NCBI GenBank assembly: GCA_017561935.1 | Contig: JAFZBE010000055.1 | Span: 18,466-82,465 of the forward strand | Source: Bacteroidales bacterium | GTDB lineage: Bacteria; Bacteroidota; Bacteroidia; Bacteroidales; UBA3663 | Reading direction: 5' to 3' | DNA length: 64,000 nucleotides | In this document: positions 26,435 to 36,797 of the stretch, in pieces | How positions within the stretch are numbered: the stretch's first letter is position 1 | Layout: every line of letters begins with the position of its first letter | Translations under genes and position numbers: made by a program | Notes under the pieces: generated by a model | The model's database searches: none | What the model was told of the DNA's origin: nothing | Seen by the model: only the letters and a program-made list of their open reading frames with translations

Positions 26435-29400
26435 TTAGAATGTGATGTTAGCGCCCACGGTAATGGTGCGTGCCTTGGGGTAAGAGTTGAAGTCGTAGCC
26501 GGGAGTGGGGAAGCCGCCCGAACTAGAGGATGTGGTAACGTCGGGATCCAATCCGCTGTAGCCGGTGAGGCAGAAGAGGTTGGTGCCAGTCACGTAGAAG
26601 CGTGCATTGCTGACTCCTACCTTCTTTGTCCAATTAAGAGGCAGGGTGTAACCCAGTGTCAAGGTGTTAAGACGCAGGTAGGAGGCATCCTCTATGAACT
26701 TGGAGCTGACGATGCCGTATTCGGACATCATGGTGCTGTACTCGGTGTCTTGATTGATTGCACGCAGTGCTTCGGGCGACGGATCGAACACGAGGTCACC
26801 GGCCGAGTCGATGGTGTGATAGCGGAAAGCCTTGCCGGCATAGTAGAGGCGGTTGGCACCGGCTGCGGTGTCTTTGTCGCCCTTAAACGAGTTCATGGCA
26901 TTGGCGTTATACACCTTGCCACCAATCTGATAGGTGAAGCCGATGGCGAAATCAACGGCTTTCCAGTTGCCCGAGAAGTTGAAACCACCAGTGTGCTCGG
27001 CACGAGCATGTCCGAGGATTTGCTGGTCGGCCTCACCATCGCCATCGGCATCCACGAACTTGGGAGCACCGGGGAAGGGAAGCACGGTAGTGCCGTCGGA
27101 CTCGGCGTTGAGGGCGATGAGCTGCGAAGGATAATTGCCTGCGGTGGCATAGCCTCGCTGCGAATCCTTGAGGGTGTATTTGCCTGTGGAGGCATTGTAG
27201 TCAAAATCATCGACGGTGAAGTAGCCAGCTGACTTGTAGCCGTTGATGGTGCCCACGGGTTCGCCTTCACGTACGATATAATCATAATAAGGCTGGAGCA
27301 TGGACGAGGCCCAACCATTGTGGGTGTCGCACATGGCGCCTTCAATGATCTTTTCGACGTTGTTTTTGTTAAAATTGTAGTTCATGCTGAACGAGAGGTT
27401 GAAATTCTTCGAACGCACGAGATCATATGCAAAGGTAAGCTCAACACCCTTGTTGGAGGTCTCGCCTACGTTGTCGTACTGATATTCATAGCCTGTGGAG
27501 GCGTCGCACGGCACCTGCATCAGGAGGTCTTCGGTATTGTTGAGGTAGAAGTCGAGGCTACCACGTACGCGGTTGTTGAAGAAAGCGAAATCAAGACCGA
27601 GGTTACGGCTGTAGGTGGTCTCCCACATCAAGGAGGGATTGGGCTTCATCGAGCCGGGCTGATAGATGGAGATGGTTTCGCCATCGACGATAATGGACTT
27701 AGTGGTCCAAGTGCTCTTCCACAGCGAAGAACTGATATTGTCTGCACCCGAGGTGCCATACGATAGACGAAGCTTCAGATTATCGAGCCAATCCTTGGTT
27801 CCCTCCATCCACGACTCGTCGCTGATGCGCCAAGCGGCGGCGGCAGCAGGGAAGTAGGCCCAATGGTGCTCGGGAGCGAACTTCGACGAACCGTCGGCAC
27901 GGAACGTGAAGGTGAGGAGATAACGTCCCTTGTAGCCATAATTGGCACGACCGAAGAATGAAGTAGAGTGAACTGGTGTTCCTATAGAGCTCTCGTATTT
28001 GGCATTGACTACGTCGTTCATCGTGATCTGTCCAAAAGCATCGGTCTTAGTGAACTCCTTAGGATAATCCTGGCCGTAGTAGCTTGACGAGTTGCTCTTG
28101 CTGCCGCTGATTTCGTTACCAACCATGAGGGTTACACTATGGTCCTTGCCGAGGCCTTGAACGTCATAGGTCAACGTGTTGACCCAACGGACGTTGTAGC
28201 CGTTGCTCTTCTCAAGTTTGGCGCTGTTGATACCTGATACTTGACCACCGTCCCACGTCTTGGACTCGTTCCAGTTACGGCCGCCCGAGAGTTCAGTGCG
28301 GAAACGCATTCCCTTGATAACATCCCAAGAAATGCCTGCGCGGGCACGCACACGATGAATCTCACGTCCGAAGTCGTACTGTAGGGTGGCGGTATAAGGA
28401 TTGTAGCTCTCCTCGACGTTCTGGCTACCCATGCCTAAAAGGTTGGGGTCGTTGGTGCCAAAGCGTTCGATGATGTCGGCATCGATAGGTGCATAGCGAT
28501 AGGCCGAGGTCGCATTGTCGTAGTGGTTACCAGTGAGCATGGTCTTGGCATAGCGGAGGTCGAAATCGACGGCGAGCTTCTTGTTAATCTTCTGATCGAT
28601 CTTGAAATTGGCACCCAAGCGGTTGTAGCCCGAGTTGATACGGATACCTTCGTCATCGGTATAGTTGACGGCGACGTAGATCTTGGTCTTGTCGGTACCG
28701 CCGCTGATGCTCAGGTCGTGGTTCCATCCGTTGGCTGTGCGCATAAGATCCTCCACATAGTTGTGGACCGATACATTGCGGTAATCATTGATGTGGTTGC
28801 CATTAGCCGAGCCGACGCCATAGTACTTGGCCACATCCCTGCCATAATTGGCACCATAGAGCGTGAGGTAGGACCAGGTGTTATAGACATGCTCATAGGC
28901 ACTCTGTGTCTCGATGAGTTCGGGGTTCCATTTCGATTGGAAATAGACGCCATACTTCACCACAGCCTTGCCCTCCTTGGCTCCCTTGGTGGTGATGAGG
29001 ATTACACCATTGGCACCGCTGGCACCATAGATGGCTGTCGAAGCGGCATCCTTCAGCACGTCGATGGTCTCGATGTTGTCGGCGGGAATGTCGTCGATAG
29101 ACGAAACCTGCACACCATCGACGATGAATAGAGGCTCATTGCTCTGGGTAATGGAGCCGCCACCACGTACGCGGATGGACATTGTGGCACCCGGACGACC
29201 GTCCTGAGAGGTGACACTCACACCGGGGAGTTGTCCCTGAAGCGCCTGTGCCACATTGGTCACAGGATTGGCCTTGAGCTTGTCGCCGCTCACCGATGCC
29301 ACTGAACCCGTGAGGTCGCGACGCTTGACGGTACCGTAACCAATCACTACGACTTCGTCAAGCTCGTCACGGTCTTCCTCAAGGGCGATGTTGAACTTAT

Positions 29401-29689
29401 TCCTTCCGGCCACGGGGATGTTCTGCTCCTTGTAGCCGATGTAGGAAACTCGGAGTGTTGCGTTGTTGGCAACATTCTGAATACTAAAATTACCATCCAT
29501 GTCGGTGGTAGCGCCGTTGGTGGTACCCACAACGACGACGTTGGCGCCGATAACCGGCTCGCCCATCTCGTCAACTACGGTACCAGTCACGGTCTTGGTC
29601 TGGGCAAAGACAAGTGTGCTGCTGACGACAAAAGCCACCAGCAGGGTTATCAATCGACCCAGCCATGTGTTGCATGCACTGCTTCTCAT
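26435..29689 (-). CDS. SusC-family TonB-dependent outer-membrane transporter 2
   Basis: 1084 residues; signal peptide to TLVFAQ, regulatory-like domain, plug (VVVIGYGTVKRRDLTGSV; EPLFIVDGVQ; IYGASGANGVILITTK) and barrel ending VGANITF. It is the closest relative of SusC1 in the window, and the pair is arranged head to tail with it. Own promoter at 29763-29795. The terminator at 24231 ends the transcript after susD2. Confidence 0.95.
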   Translation of the reverse strand: MRSSACNTWLGRLITLLVAFVVSSTLVFAQTKTVTGTVVDEMGEPVIGANVVVVGTTNGATTDMDGNFSIQNVANNATLRVSYIGYKEQNIPVAGRNKFNIALEEDRDELDEVVVIGYGTVKRRDLTGSVASVSGDKLKANPVTNVAQALQGQLPGVSVTSQDGRPGATMSIRVRGGGSITQSNEPLFIVDGVQVSSIDDIPADNIETIDVLKDAASTAIYGASGANGVILITTKGAKEGKAVVKYGVYFQSKWNPELIETQSAYEHVYNTWSYLTLYGANYGRDVAKYYGVGSANGNHINDYRNVSVHNYVEDLMRTANGWNHDLSISGGTDKTKIYVAVNYTDDEGIRINSGYNRLGANFKIDQKINKKLAVDFDLRYAKTMLTGNHYDNATSAYRYAPIDADIIERFGTNDPNLLGMGSQNVEESYNPYTATLQYDFGREIHRVRARAGISWDVIKGMRFRTELSGGRNWNESKTWDGGQVSGINSAKLEKSNGYNVRWVNTLTYDVQGLGKDHSVTLMVGNEISGSKSNSSSYYGQDYPKEFTKTDAFGQITMNDVVNAKYESSIGTPVHSTSFFGRANYGYKGRYLLTFTFRADGSSKFAPEHHWAYFPAAAAAWRISDESWMEGTKDWLDNLKLRLSYGTSGADNISSSLWKSTWTTKSIIVDGETISIYQPGSMKPNPSLMWETTYSRNLGLDFAFFNNRVRGSLDFYLNNTEDLLMQVPCDASTGYEYQYDNVGETSNKGVELTFAYDLVRSKNFNLSFSMNYNFNKNNVEKIIEGAMCDTHNGWASSMLQPYYDYIVREGEPVGTINGYKSAGYFTVDDFDYNASTGKYTLKDSQRGYATAGNYPSQLIALNAESDGTTVLPFPGAPKFVDADGDGEADQQILGHARAEHTGGFNFSGNWKAVDFAIGFTYQIGGKVYNANAMNSFKGDKDTAAGANRLYYAGKAFRYHTIDSAGDLVFDPSPEALRAINQDTEYSTMMSEYGIVSSKFIEDASYLRLNTLTLGYTLPLNWTKKVGVSNARFYVTGTNLFCLTGYSGLDPDVTTSSSSGGFPTPGYDFNSYPKARTITVGANITF

Positions 29690-29762
29690 GTTTCGGGAAA
29701 ATAGTTAGTTAATAATATGTTAATAATATATACTGTGTGCTAGTTATAAAGTTTACGGCGGT

Positions 29763-29795
29763 GCAAAGATGAAAATTTTTTTTAATTTTACCAAA
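29763..29795 (-). promoter_or_regulatory. Promoter of susC2
   Basis: Minus strand TTTG (29792-29795), 20 bases, CATCTTTGC (29763-29771), then ACCGCC. Same spacing and same -7 variant as susC1. Confidence 0.7.
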
Positions 29796-29862
29796 TTTTT
29801 TCTATAAAAAATATGTATTTCCCCTCAAATTAACATCTGAAATCGCACAAACACACAAAAAA

Positions 29863-29893
29863 GGCCCCGGCAGACAATAAATCTGTCGGAGCC
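29863..29893 (-). terminator. Terminator after susD3
   Basis: 12-bp stem (GGCCCCGGCAGA at 29863-29874 with 29882-29893; one mismatch and one wobble), 7-base loop, followed on the minus strand by TTTTTT. It lies 44 bases past the susD3 stop. Confidence 0.85.
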
Positions 29894-29936
29894 ATAGGGA
29901 GTATAGAGGGCTATACTTTGAGCGATGCGAAAGACA

Positions 29937-31682
29937 TTACCAGCCTGGATTCTGAGCTACATCGGCATTGTTAAGGTCGATGGCGTTCTGCGGATAGGGA
30001 CGCAGGATACGCGGACTGCCGTCACTGCCGGAAAGGTTACTGTGGTTTACATCATCTTCCTGATGAGCCTTCACGTATTCGATAAGCTTGTGGGTACGCT
30101 TGAGGTCTGTCCAGCGTACACATTCGCCGAAGAGCTCACAGGCACGCTCCTTGAGGATGAAGTCGATGTTGACATCCGAAGCGTTGACAGTCATCGAAGC
30201 CTCATAACCTGCCTTGATGGTGCCTGGGCGCTTACGCAACGTGTTGATGTAAGTGGCTGCACCTGCGGCGTTGCCCTGCTGGAGTGCGGCTTCAGCAGCA
30301 ATCAGGTAGGCCTCACCAAGGCGGCATAGGCTCACATCGTGCATCGAGCAAGTAGAGTTGCGGTTAGCGATGGAAGTCGATGTATAGTCGTCGAACTTCT
30401 TGACGCAAGGCACACCCAGGTCCATGTGACGACGGTCCTTGTAGGTGGCCGGCGAGCCATTGGATGGTGCGATACCGCCATCAGCGATGGTCTTCGAGAC
30501 GTAGCGGAGCTTGGCAAGCTGGCTCTCGCTCTTGGTGGCCTTCCAAGCTTCGATGTCTTCATCCGTTGCCCACCAGGGTGCATAGTAGTAGCAGATGTTG
30601 GAGCTGGGATCGTTGTAGTAATCGAAGTAGGATGTGAGAGCTGTGGTCGTGCCATCGCCATGGAACTCGAACATGAAGGTCTGCTCGTAGCGGCCATCGC
30701 CACGTTCAAACTGATGATGTGCCCAAAGCAGTGGAGCATAGCTGCCGTCGATAGACTTGTTGTTGGGGCACTCTGCACCACCGAGGTACGAACCGAACTG
30801 GCTCATCAGCACCGAGCCGTCGCTCTTGGGATTGGCAACCGACTCGTAGCTGTATTGTACCGACCAGAAGAATTCACCGCAAGACTCATTGGCGATATCG
30901 AAAGCATCCTCGATCGAGAAGGATGGAGTCTCGCCGTTGATGGCAACCTTGGCGTATTTCTCGGCATTGGCGAAGTCGCTCGACTGTGCAATGCTGGCCT
31001 CAATCGACTCGTCGCCCTGTCCATTGAGCCAGCCACGGGTCAGATATGCCTTGGCAAGCAGGAAGTTGGCGGCACGCTTATTGGCACGGGCCGATGTGGC
31101 AGCGCCATAGTCCAGGAGGGCAGAACTGTTGACCGAAGCCTCAAGCTCGCTGATGATGAAGTCGTAGCACTCTTGCAAAGAAGCACGCGGATGCTCCATC
31201 ACGGCACCACTGTAATACTCATTAGAGAGCGGCACGCCTCCGAACTGCTGAACGAGTTGGAAGTAATACCACGCGCGAATGACACGGGCCTCGGCCACAT
31301 ACTGTGCTACCTTTGGACCAGTTTCGGTAGTCTCGCTAAAGTAGATTACTGCATTGCAGAGCTGAATGCCCTTGTAGCAGTTGGTGTAAAAGTTCGAAAT
31401 TGCTCCGTCGTCGGTATTGACGGTATAATAGGTATAGACCACCGATTCGCTCTTGCCGTCGCCATAGAGATCGGTACCTCCCACAAATACATGAGGTGTG
31501 GTATTGAAGATCTTGCGGAGCGAAGAGTACATCGAATTGGTCAGGCTCTCGAAACCAGTGGCAGTCGAGTAGAAACTGTCGGTTGACACACTGCTTCGGC
31601 TATCCTGGTCAAGGAAGTCTGAGCAGCCCGTCGAAAACAGTGCCATGGCAAGTGCTAATGCACCAATATATTTCTTGTTCAT
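29937..31682 (-). CDS. SusD/RagB-family glycan-binding lipoprotein 3
   Basis: 581 residues, a usual length, with lipoprotein signal MNKKYIGALALAMALFSTGC. The SusD body is recognisable (LDQDSRSSVSTDSFYST; AEARVIRAWYYFQLVQQFGGVPL; CRLGEAYLIAAEAALQQGN). It is clearly different from SusD1 and SusD2, so this pair is an older or separately acquired import system. It pairs with SusC3, 21 bases upstream. Confidence 0.94.
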   Translation of the reverse strand: MNKKYIGALALAMALFSTGCSDFLDQDSRSSVSTDSFYSTATGFESLTNSMYSSLRKIFNTTPHVFVGGTDLYGDGKSESVVYTYYTVNTDDGAISNFYTNCYKGIQLCNAVIYFSETTETGPKVAQYVAEARVIRAWYYFQLVQQFGGVPLSNEYYSGAVMEHPRASLQECYDFIISELEASVNSSALLDYGAATSARANKRAANFLLAKAYLTRGWLNGQGDESIEASIAQSSDFANAEKYAKVAINGETPSFSIEDAFDIANESCGEFFWSVQYSYESVANPKSDGSVLMSQFGSYLGGAECPNNKSIDGSYAPLLWAHHQFERGDGRYEQTFMFEFHGDGTTTALTSYFDYYNDPSSNICYYYAPWWATDEDIEAWKATKSESQLAKLRYVSKTIADGGIAPSNGSPATYKDRRHMDLGVPCVKKFDDYTSTSIANRNSTCSMHDVSLCRLGEAYLIAAEAALQQGNAAGAATYINTLRKRPGTIKAGYEASMTVNASDVNIDFILKERACELFGECVRWTDLKRTHKLIEYVKAHQEDDVNHSNLSGSDGSPRILRPYPQNAIDLNNADVAQNPGW

Positions 31683-31703
31683 ATTCTTTCCTTATTTATA
31701 TTA

Positions 31704-34700
31704 TTAGAACTTGAGGTTGATACCCACTTGATAGGTGCGCGAACTTACACCGCCCTTACCATTGGTAACCGAAGCGTTGGCCCATTCGGGATCGAAGCCC
31801 TCGTAGTCTTTCACCCAAGTGAACGGGTTGATAAGGTTGCAATAGACGCGGAGACTCTGGATGCGAAGCTTCTGCATCCATGTTCCTGGGAAGGTATAGC
31901 CCAACGTGATGTTCTTGATGCGAACGAACGAATTGTCAACGAAATAGTATGAATTGGCATCGTTGTCGGTGTTGAAGGCTGTACCGCCACCATTACCGTT
32001 GGTAGAGGTTGGGAAGGGCCAATAACCATAATGTGTCTCAGTTGCGGTGGTCACACCTGCACTAGTTACGGAAGCATCGGTGATTTTGTTGAGGCCGGAG
32101 ATTATCTCGAAGGCCGAAGGATCCTTCAGCACGGGAGCGCCTTGAGGAATGTAGTAATCAATTTTGAGGTGCTGCGTACCACGCGAACCGTAACGACAGA
32201 ACTCACGCATGAATGGAGAATAGACGGTGCCGCCCATGCTGGCATATACCGACATCGAAAAGTCCCAGTTCTTATATGTTACGTTGGTATTGAACGAACC
32301 AGTCCATGTAGGGCTAGCATGACCGAGGATCTGGCGGTCGGATGCATTAATCTTGCCATCGGAGTTGATGTCCTCATAGATGACTTCACCTTCGTGAACA
32401 GTTGGGATGCTGCTGTCGGTGCAAGCCTTCTTGGCATATTCGAGGTCGGCGATGCCCATGATCTTGTAGCCATAGACAACATCGATGTCGTGACCGATGA
32501 ACCACTTGTTGCCCACAAGGTCCTCTTTGCCGCCATTCAGCTCGACGATGCTATTGACATTGCGACCGTAGGTGAAGGTGGTCTCCCATCGCCAGTCGCG
32601 TGTCTGCACATTGAGTGTGTTAAGAGTGATCTCGACACCACGATTGCGTACCTTACCGACATTGCTCACGATGGCACCGGTGCTGGAACCCATTTCGATC
32701 GGGGTCTTGAGGTCCATGAGCAGGTCTTCGGAGTTTCGCTCGTAGAAGTCAACGCTGCCGTTGATGCGGTTGTTGATGAAGCCGAAGTCGAGACCGACAT
32801 TGAACTCCTTGGTCTTCTCCCAGGTCAGTGCGCCATTCGAGAGTGCATAGCCGTAACCGTTGGCCACGGTATTACCGAAGTTATAATAGTACTTGGTGTC
32901 GGCCATCGAAAGAGTCTGATAGGCGCCCACACCGGCGTTGTTACCAGTCACACCGTAGCTCAAACGGAACTTGAGGTTCGAAAGCCAGTCCTGAGCACCC
33001 TCCATGAAGGCCTCATCGTTAATACGCCATGCGATGGCGGCCGACGGGAACATACCCCAGCGATTGTCCTTGGCAAACTTGCTTGAACCATCCCAACGGG
33101 AGCTCACGGTGATGAGGTAACGGTTGCGATAGCTATAGTTGACACGTGCTACCCACGAAAGCATCTGGATGCGGGAATAGCTCGACCAGGCATCCTCGAT
33201 AGTACCCGAGCCCCAGTTGTACCAATATACATCGAAAGGCATGTTGGTCGATTTGTCATAATTGGAGTTCACCTTGTCGTCATAGACCGAGAAGAGGCCC
33301 AGCACGTTGAGGCTATGCTCATCGTCGCGGCCGAAAGTCTTGACAAAGTTGGCCTGGGTATCCCAAGTATAGGAGAAGTTCTCGGTGTTGGTCTGCTCCG
33401 ACTGGTTGCCGTTACCACCGCGCACCTGTGTCTTTGCACCGTAGAAGATGCCATGATCGGTCTTCTGATAAGAGGGCGAGAAGGTGGTCTTGATAATGAC
33501 TTCCTTGATGGGCGAATACTGCAGATAGATGTTGCCGAGGGCATTGTAGCTGCGTGTGTTATCGGTCGAATTCTCACGATCGACAATCGGGTTGATGGTC
33601 GAGGTGGGACCACCGCCATCGGGATACATCACGGCATCCTTGCCTGGCTGGTAGATGGGATCACCAGCCTTATGGCTGCCATCAGCAGCATCCTCGGTAT
33701 AGCGTGCCATCATAATGGGTGCCATGAGGAAGGCGTTGTTGACGGCATTTCTCGAACCACTGCTCTTCAAAGAAGTAGCCAAGTTGAACGAGATACCAGC
33801 CGACCAGTTATCGTTGACCTTATGATCGACCGAACCTTTGAGGTTCCAGCGCTCATACGCATCGTAAAGCACACCTTCTTCTGTCTGATAACCGAGGCCA
33901 ATGCGATAGCTGATGTCCTTGGCATTACCGGTGATCGAAACGAAATGGTTCTGCTGCTGACCATTGCGAGTGGCTTCGTCGCTGGCCCAGTCGGTATATT
34001 CTCCGTTCTTGTACATGCGCTGGATCACTTCCGAGCCGGCGCCCCAAACGTTCTTGTAGTTGCCGAGAGACATGTCCCAGGTCTGTGTGCCATCGGCTGC
34101 CTGCTTGGAGGAAAGATAACGGCTGAAACGATATTTCATGAACTCTTCGCCATTCATGAAATCGGGCATGTTGGCCACAGTCTTCCAACCATAGTAGCCA
34201 TCGTAGGAGATGGTGGCCTTCGAACCTGCCACAGCGCCCTTCTTGGTGGTAATCATCACAACGCCGTTGGTGGCACGCGAACCGTAGATGGCGGTTGAGG
34301 AGGCGTCCTTCAAAATATCCACCTTCTCGATGTCGGCGGGGTTGAGGAAGTCCATGTTGTCGCACACGATACCGTCGATTACATAAAGTGGCGTAGTAGC
34401 ATCGCCGAGGGTTGATTTACCACGAATCTGAATGCTCATGCCATCACCTGCACGGCTTGACGACTGTGTGATGTTCACACCAGGCACCTGGCCCTGCAAT
34501 GACTGCATCACCGAAGTGGTGCCCTTGGCCTGAATGTTCTCGGCCTTTACCGAACCGATGGCACCGGTGAGGTCGCTCTTCTTCACAACGCCGTAACCTA
34601 CGACGACAACATCGTCGAGCTGCTGGCTGTCTTCCAACAGAACGACTTTGATTTTTGTTTGTCCAGCCAATGCCACTTCCTGGCTAAGATAGCCAATGAA

Positions 34701-34946
34701 GGAAACCTTCAGTGTCGCATTAGCGGGCACGTCGGCAATTGAAAAATTACCGTCAATGTCGGTAACAGCACCATTGGTGGTGCCTGCCACGATGACATTT
34801 GCTCCGAGAACCGGTTCGCCGTAGTTATCGACCACGGTGCCAGTCACTGTCCTGGTCTGGGCAAAAACAAGTGCACTGCTGACAGCAAATGCCACCAACA
34901 GAGTTGCCAATCGACCCAGCCATGTCTTGCATGTACTGCTTCTCAT
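31704..34946 (-). CDS. SusC-family TonB-dependent outer-membrane transporter 3
   Basis: 1080 residues from ATG 34946 (MRSSTCKTWLGRLATLL). Plug motifs VVVGYGVVKKSDLTGAIGSV, TPLYVIDGIV and IYGSRATNGVVMITTKKG; barrel ends VGINLKF. The longer open frame upstream to 35087 crosses the promoter and is not coding. The signal peptide and regulatory domain are nearly identical to those of SusC1/2 while plug and barrel differ, which suggests exchange of the 5' end among paralogues. Import role as for the other pairs. Confidence 0.95.
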   Translation of the reverse strand: MRSSTCKTWLGRLATLLVAFAVSSALVFAQTRTVTGTVVDNYGEPVLGANVIVAGTTNGAVTDIDGNFSIADVPANATLKVSFIGYLSQEVALAGQTKIKVVLLEDSQQLDDVVVVGYGVVKKSDLTGAIGSVKAENIQAKGTTSVMQSLQGQVPGVNITQSSSRAGDGMSIQIRGKSTLGDATTPLYVIDGIVCDNMDFLNPADIEKVDILKDASSTAIYGSRATNGVVMITTKKGAVAGSKATISYDGYYGWKTVANMPDFMNGEEFMKYRFSRYLSSKQAADGTQTWDMSLGNYKNVWGAGSEVIQRMYKNGEYTDWASDEATRNGQQQNHFVSITGNAKDISYRIGLGYQTEEGVLYDAYERWNLKGSVDHKVNDNWSAGISFNLATSLKSSGSRNAVNNAFLMAPIMMARYTEDAADGSHKAGDPIYQPGKDAVMYPDGGGPTSTINPIVDRENSTDNTRSYNALGNIYLQYSPIKEVIIKTTFSPSYQKTDHGIFYGAKTQVRGGNGNQSEQTNTENFSYTWDTQANFVKTFGRDDEHSLNVLGLFSVYDDKVNSNYDKSTNMPFDVYWYNWGSGTIEDAWSSYSRIQMLSWVARVNYSYRNRYLITVSSRWDGSSKFAKDNRWGMFPSAAIAWRINDEAFMEGAQDWLSNLKFRLSYGVTGNNAGVGAYQTLSMADTKYYYNFGNTVANGYGYALSNGALTWEKTKEFNVGLDFGFINNRINGSVDFYERNSEDLLMDLKTPIEMGSSTGAIVSNVGKVRNRGVEITLNTLNVQTRDWRWETTFTYGRNVNSIVELNGGKEDLVGNKWFIGHDIDVVYGYKIMGIADLEYAKKACTDSSIPTVHEGEVIYEDINSDGKINASDRQILGHASPTWTGSFNTNVTYKNWDFSMSVYASMGGTVYSPFMREFCRYGSRGTQHLKIDYYIPQGAPVLKDPSAFEIISGLNKITDASVTSAGVTTATETHYGYWPFPTSTNGNGGGTAFNTDNDANSYYFVDNSFVRIKNITLGYTFPGTWMQKLRIQSLRVYCNLINPFTWVKDYEGFDPEWANASVTNGKGGVSSRTYQVGINLKF

Positions 34947-35043
34947 GTTACAATAGTTTGTTAGTAAATAGTATTTGTGTTTATAGTTATGTGTAATCCA
35001 AAAGATGATGTGCGGTAACAACAAAATTCGATGTGTTAGCGGC

Positions 35044-35076
35044 GCAAAGATACAAGGATTTTTCGGAGTATCCAAA
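35044..35076 (-). promoter_or_regulatory. Promoter of susC3
   Basis: Minus strand TTTG (35073-35076), 20 bases, TATCTTTGC (35044-35052). Full consensus, placed in the 212-base gap between GH105 and susC3. Confidence 0.75.
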
Positions 35077-35158
35077 TTTTTGGGCAAAAAAGTATAAAAT
35101 AAACACTATTTGTCGCTAATAAAATATAATAAAGTGTAAATAATGCAACAGATGATGG

Positions 35159-36556
35159 TTATCCGAAGATCTCGCCCTCGCTCACATCCTCGCTGAATAT
35201 GGGCTCGCTGGTTTTTTGCTCACTGGGATAAAAGTGGACAGCCGAGTCATTCATCTTTGGCCATGTTGTGTTGAGCATACGGATGACTTCGGTCCCAGCC
35301 CAAAGCGTAGGACCATAGCCGTGGAAAGCCATCACGTGGACGGGACGATAGGCATAGAAGGCGGGATCAAAGCCCATACCAGTGCCCACACAGCATTTCT
35401 CAACTTGCCCAAGCTCGTTGACGCACGTTGTCACGGCATTCCATGCCAGCAGCACCTGTGCACCGTATGCCAACGAGTCAATCCAGCCCTCGTTGATGGC
35501 ATGGGCAATGCAATAGGTATAGATGGCCGTGCAACTCGACTCAAGATAGGTATCATTACGGTCGAGCAACTGATGCCAGAATCCCGATTGATGCTGCAGG
35601 CGACAAAGTCCTTCGATGTGCTGACGCAAGAGATCGAGCACAAAGGGCCGCTCCTTGTGATTGGCGGGTAGGTTGTCGAGCACCTCACATATCGTAAGGA
35701 TGGCCCAGCCATTGCAGCGTCCCCAATGGAAGTTGGGGTGAGGAGTCATACCCTCAACCCAGCCATGACGAAAGAGCTGCACTTCGGGCACCCACATTTT
35801 GTCCTTGAATAGATGCAGTTGTCGCAAAGCCTCGTTGGTGTAACGCACGTCGCCCGTATAGCTGCCATACCATGCAAGGGCGGGGATTGCCATATACATG
35901 TCGTCGAGCCACACGGTGTTGTGGTGAGGACGATTACGTGCATAAGTGCCGTCTGCCAGCCGGTATTCCTTATTGACGATGAAGTCCATGTAGCGGGCAA
36001 TCATAGGCTCGAAAGCCTTGTTCTTTTGCCCTTGTATCTGCAAGCGGATAAGCGATGCGGCCATCGCTCCGCAGTCGTCGAGGGCGGCGGGACGCAGCAC
36101 ACGGCGCATCTCGGAATCGAACCGAGGGTCGGCAGCAATCTTATCTGTAACTTTAGGAGCCAATTCCGCGAGCACATTGGCGCGATCAGTGACAAAGTGA
36201 AGGTATGCAGAATCGCCGGTAATCTTATAGGCGGAAAGAGCAGCCGAATAAGCCACGCCACATTCGTAGCTGGTAAGGCGAAAACGTCCACGCACGAGCC
36301 GCAACGAATCGTCATAGGCTGCTGGCATGCCTTCGCTGATATAACTGAGCACGCAATCCATCACCGCCTTGATTTCGGCTGGCTGTGGCACACCGTATGG
36401 GGTATCATAATCGGGCTGCATGAGATGCAGCGGCGTATTGGTGTCGTTGATTTCTGTTGCAGATGCAGCTTCCTGACCCTGTTCTTTTGTCGCACATGCC
36501 GAGAGCAGGACGATTACTACGGTGGCAATGCTTGAGAGCTTATTAAAATGATTCAT
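35159..36556 (-). CDS. Glycoside hydrolase family 105 (unsaturated uronyl hydrolase) lipoprotein
   Basis: 465 residues from ATG 36556, lipoprotein signal MNHFNKLSSIATVVIVLLSAC. The alpha6/alpha6 barrel has GH105 hallmarks: TVWLDDMYMAIPALAWYG with the paired Asp, HPNFHWGRCNGWAILTICEV and CTAIYTYCIAHAINEGWI. Family members hydrate and cleave the unsaturated galacturonyl residue left at the non-reducing end by pectin or rhamnogalacturonan lyases. It would act after PL1 and PL10 in this region, in the periplasm. The frame to 36853 upstream is not used, since the lipoprotein start is clear. Confidence 0.9.
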   Translation of the reverse strand: MNHFNKLSSIATVVIVLLSACATKEQGQEAASATEINDTNTPLHLMQPDYDTPYGVPQPAEIKAVMDCVLSYISEGMPAAYDDSLRLVRGRFRLTSYECGVAYSAALSAYKITGDSAYLHFVTDRANVLAELAPKVTDKIAADPRFDSEMRRVLRPAALDDCGAMAASLIRLQIQGQKNKAFEPMIARYMDFIVNKEYRLADGTYARNRPHHNTVWLDDMYMAIPALAWYGSYTGDVRYTNEALRQLHLFKDKMWVPEVQLFRHGWVEGMTPHPNFHWGRCNGWAILTICEVLDNLPANHKERPFVLDLLRQHIEGLCRLQHQSGFWHQLLDRNDTYLESSCTAIYTYCIAHAINEGWIDSLAYGAQVLLAWNAVTTCVNELGQVEKCCVGTGMGFDPAFYAYRPVHVMAFHGYGPTLWAGTEVIRMLNTTWPKMNDSAVHFYPSEQKTSEPIFSEDVSEGEIFG

Positions 36557-36726
36557 AATTCTGGTATTTATGCTTGCAAAAATCGCGAATATTTTCCGTT
36601 TATCCAAATTTTCATGTGGTTTTTTGTATTTTGTGAACCCTTTTCGCCGTGATGCAGCATTTTTCGCCCCTTTTTGCACACGAAATGAATGACGAAAGGG
36701 CATGGCAACAGTTTTCGTGCTGAAAA

Positions 36727-36759
36727 TTTGGAACAAACGAAAATATCCTTTATCTTTGC
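36727..36759 (+). promoter_or_regulatory. Promoter of the rhaM operon
   Basis: TTTG (36727-36730), 20 bases, TATCTTTGC (36751-36759), then AGCG. A full-consensus promoter 38 bases before the rhaM ATG. Confidence 0.8.
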
Positions 36760-36797
36760 AGCGATTAATCAGATTACTAACCCAAACACACATTCCC

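Noticed and set aside
34947..35087. 47-residue N-terminal extension of SusC3
   Set aside because: It crosses the promoter and would hide the signal peptide that is nearly identical to those of SusC1 and SusC2.
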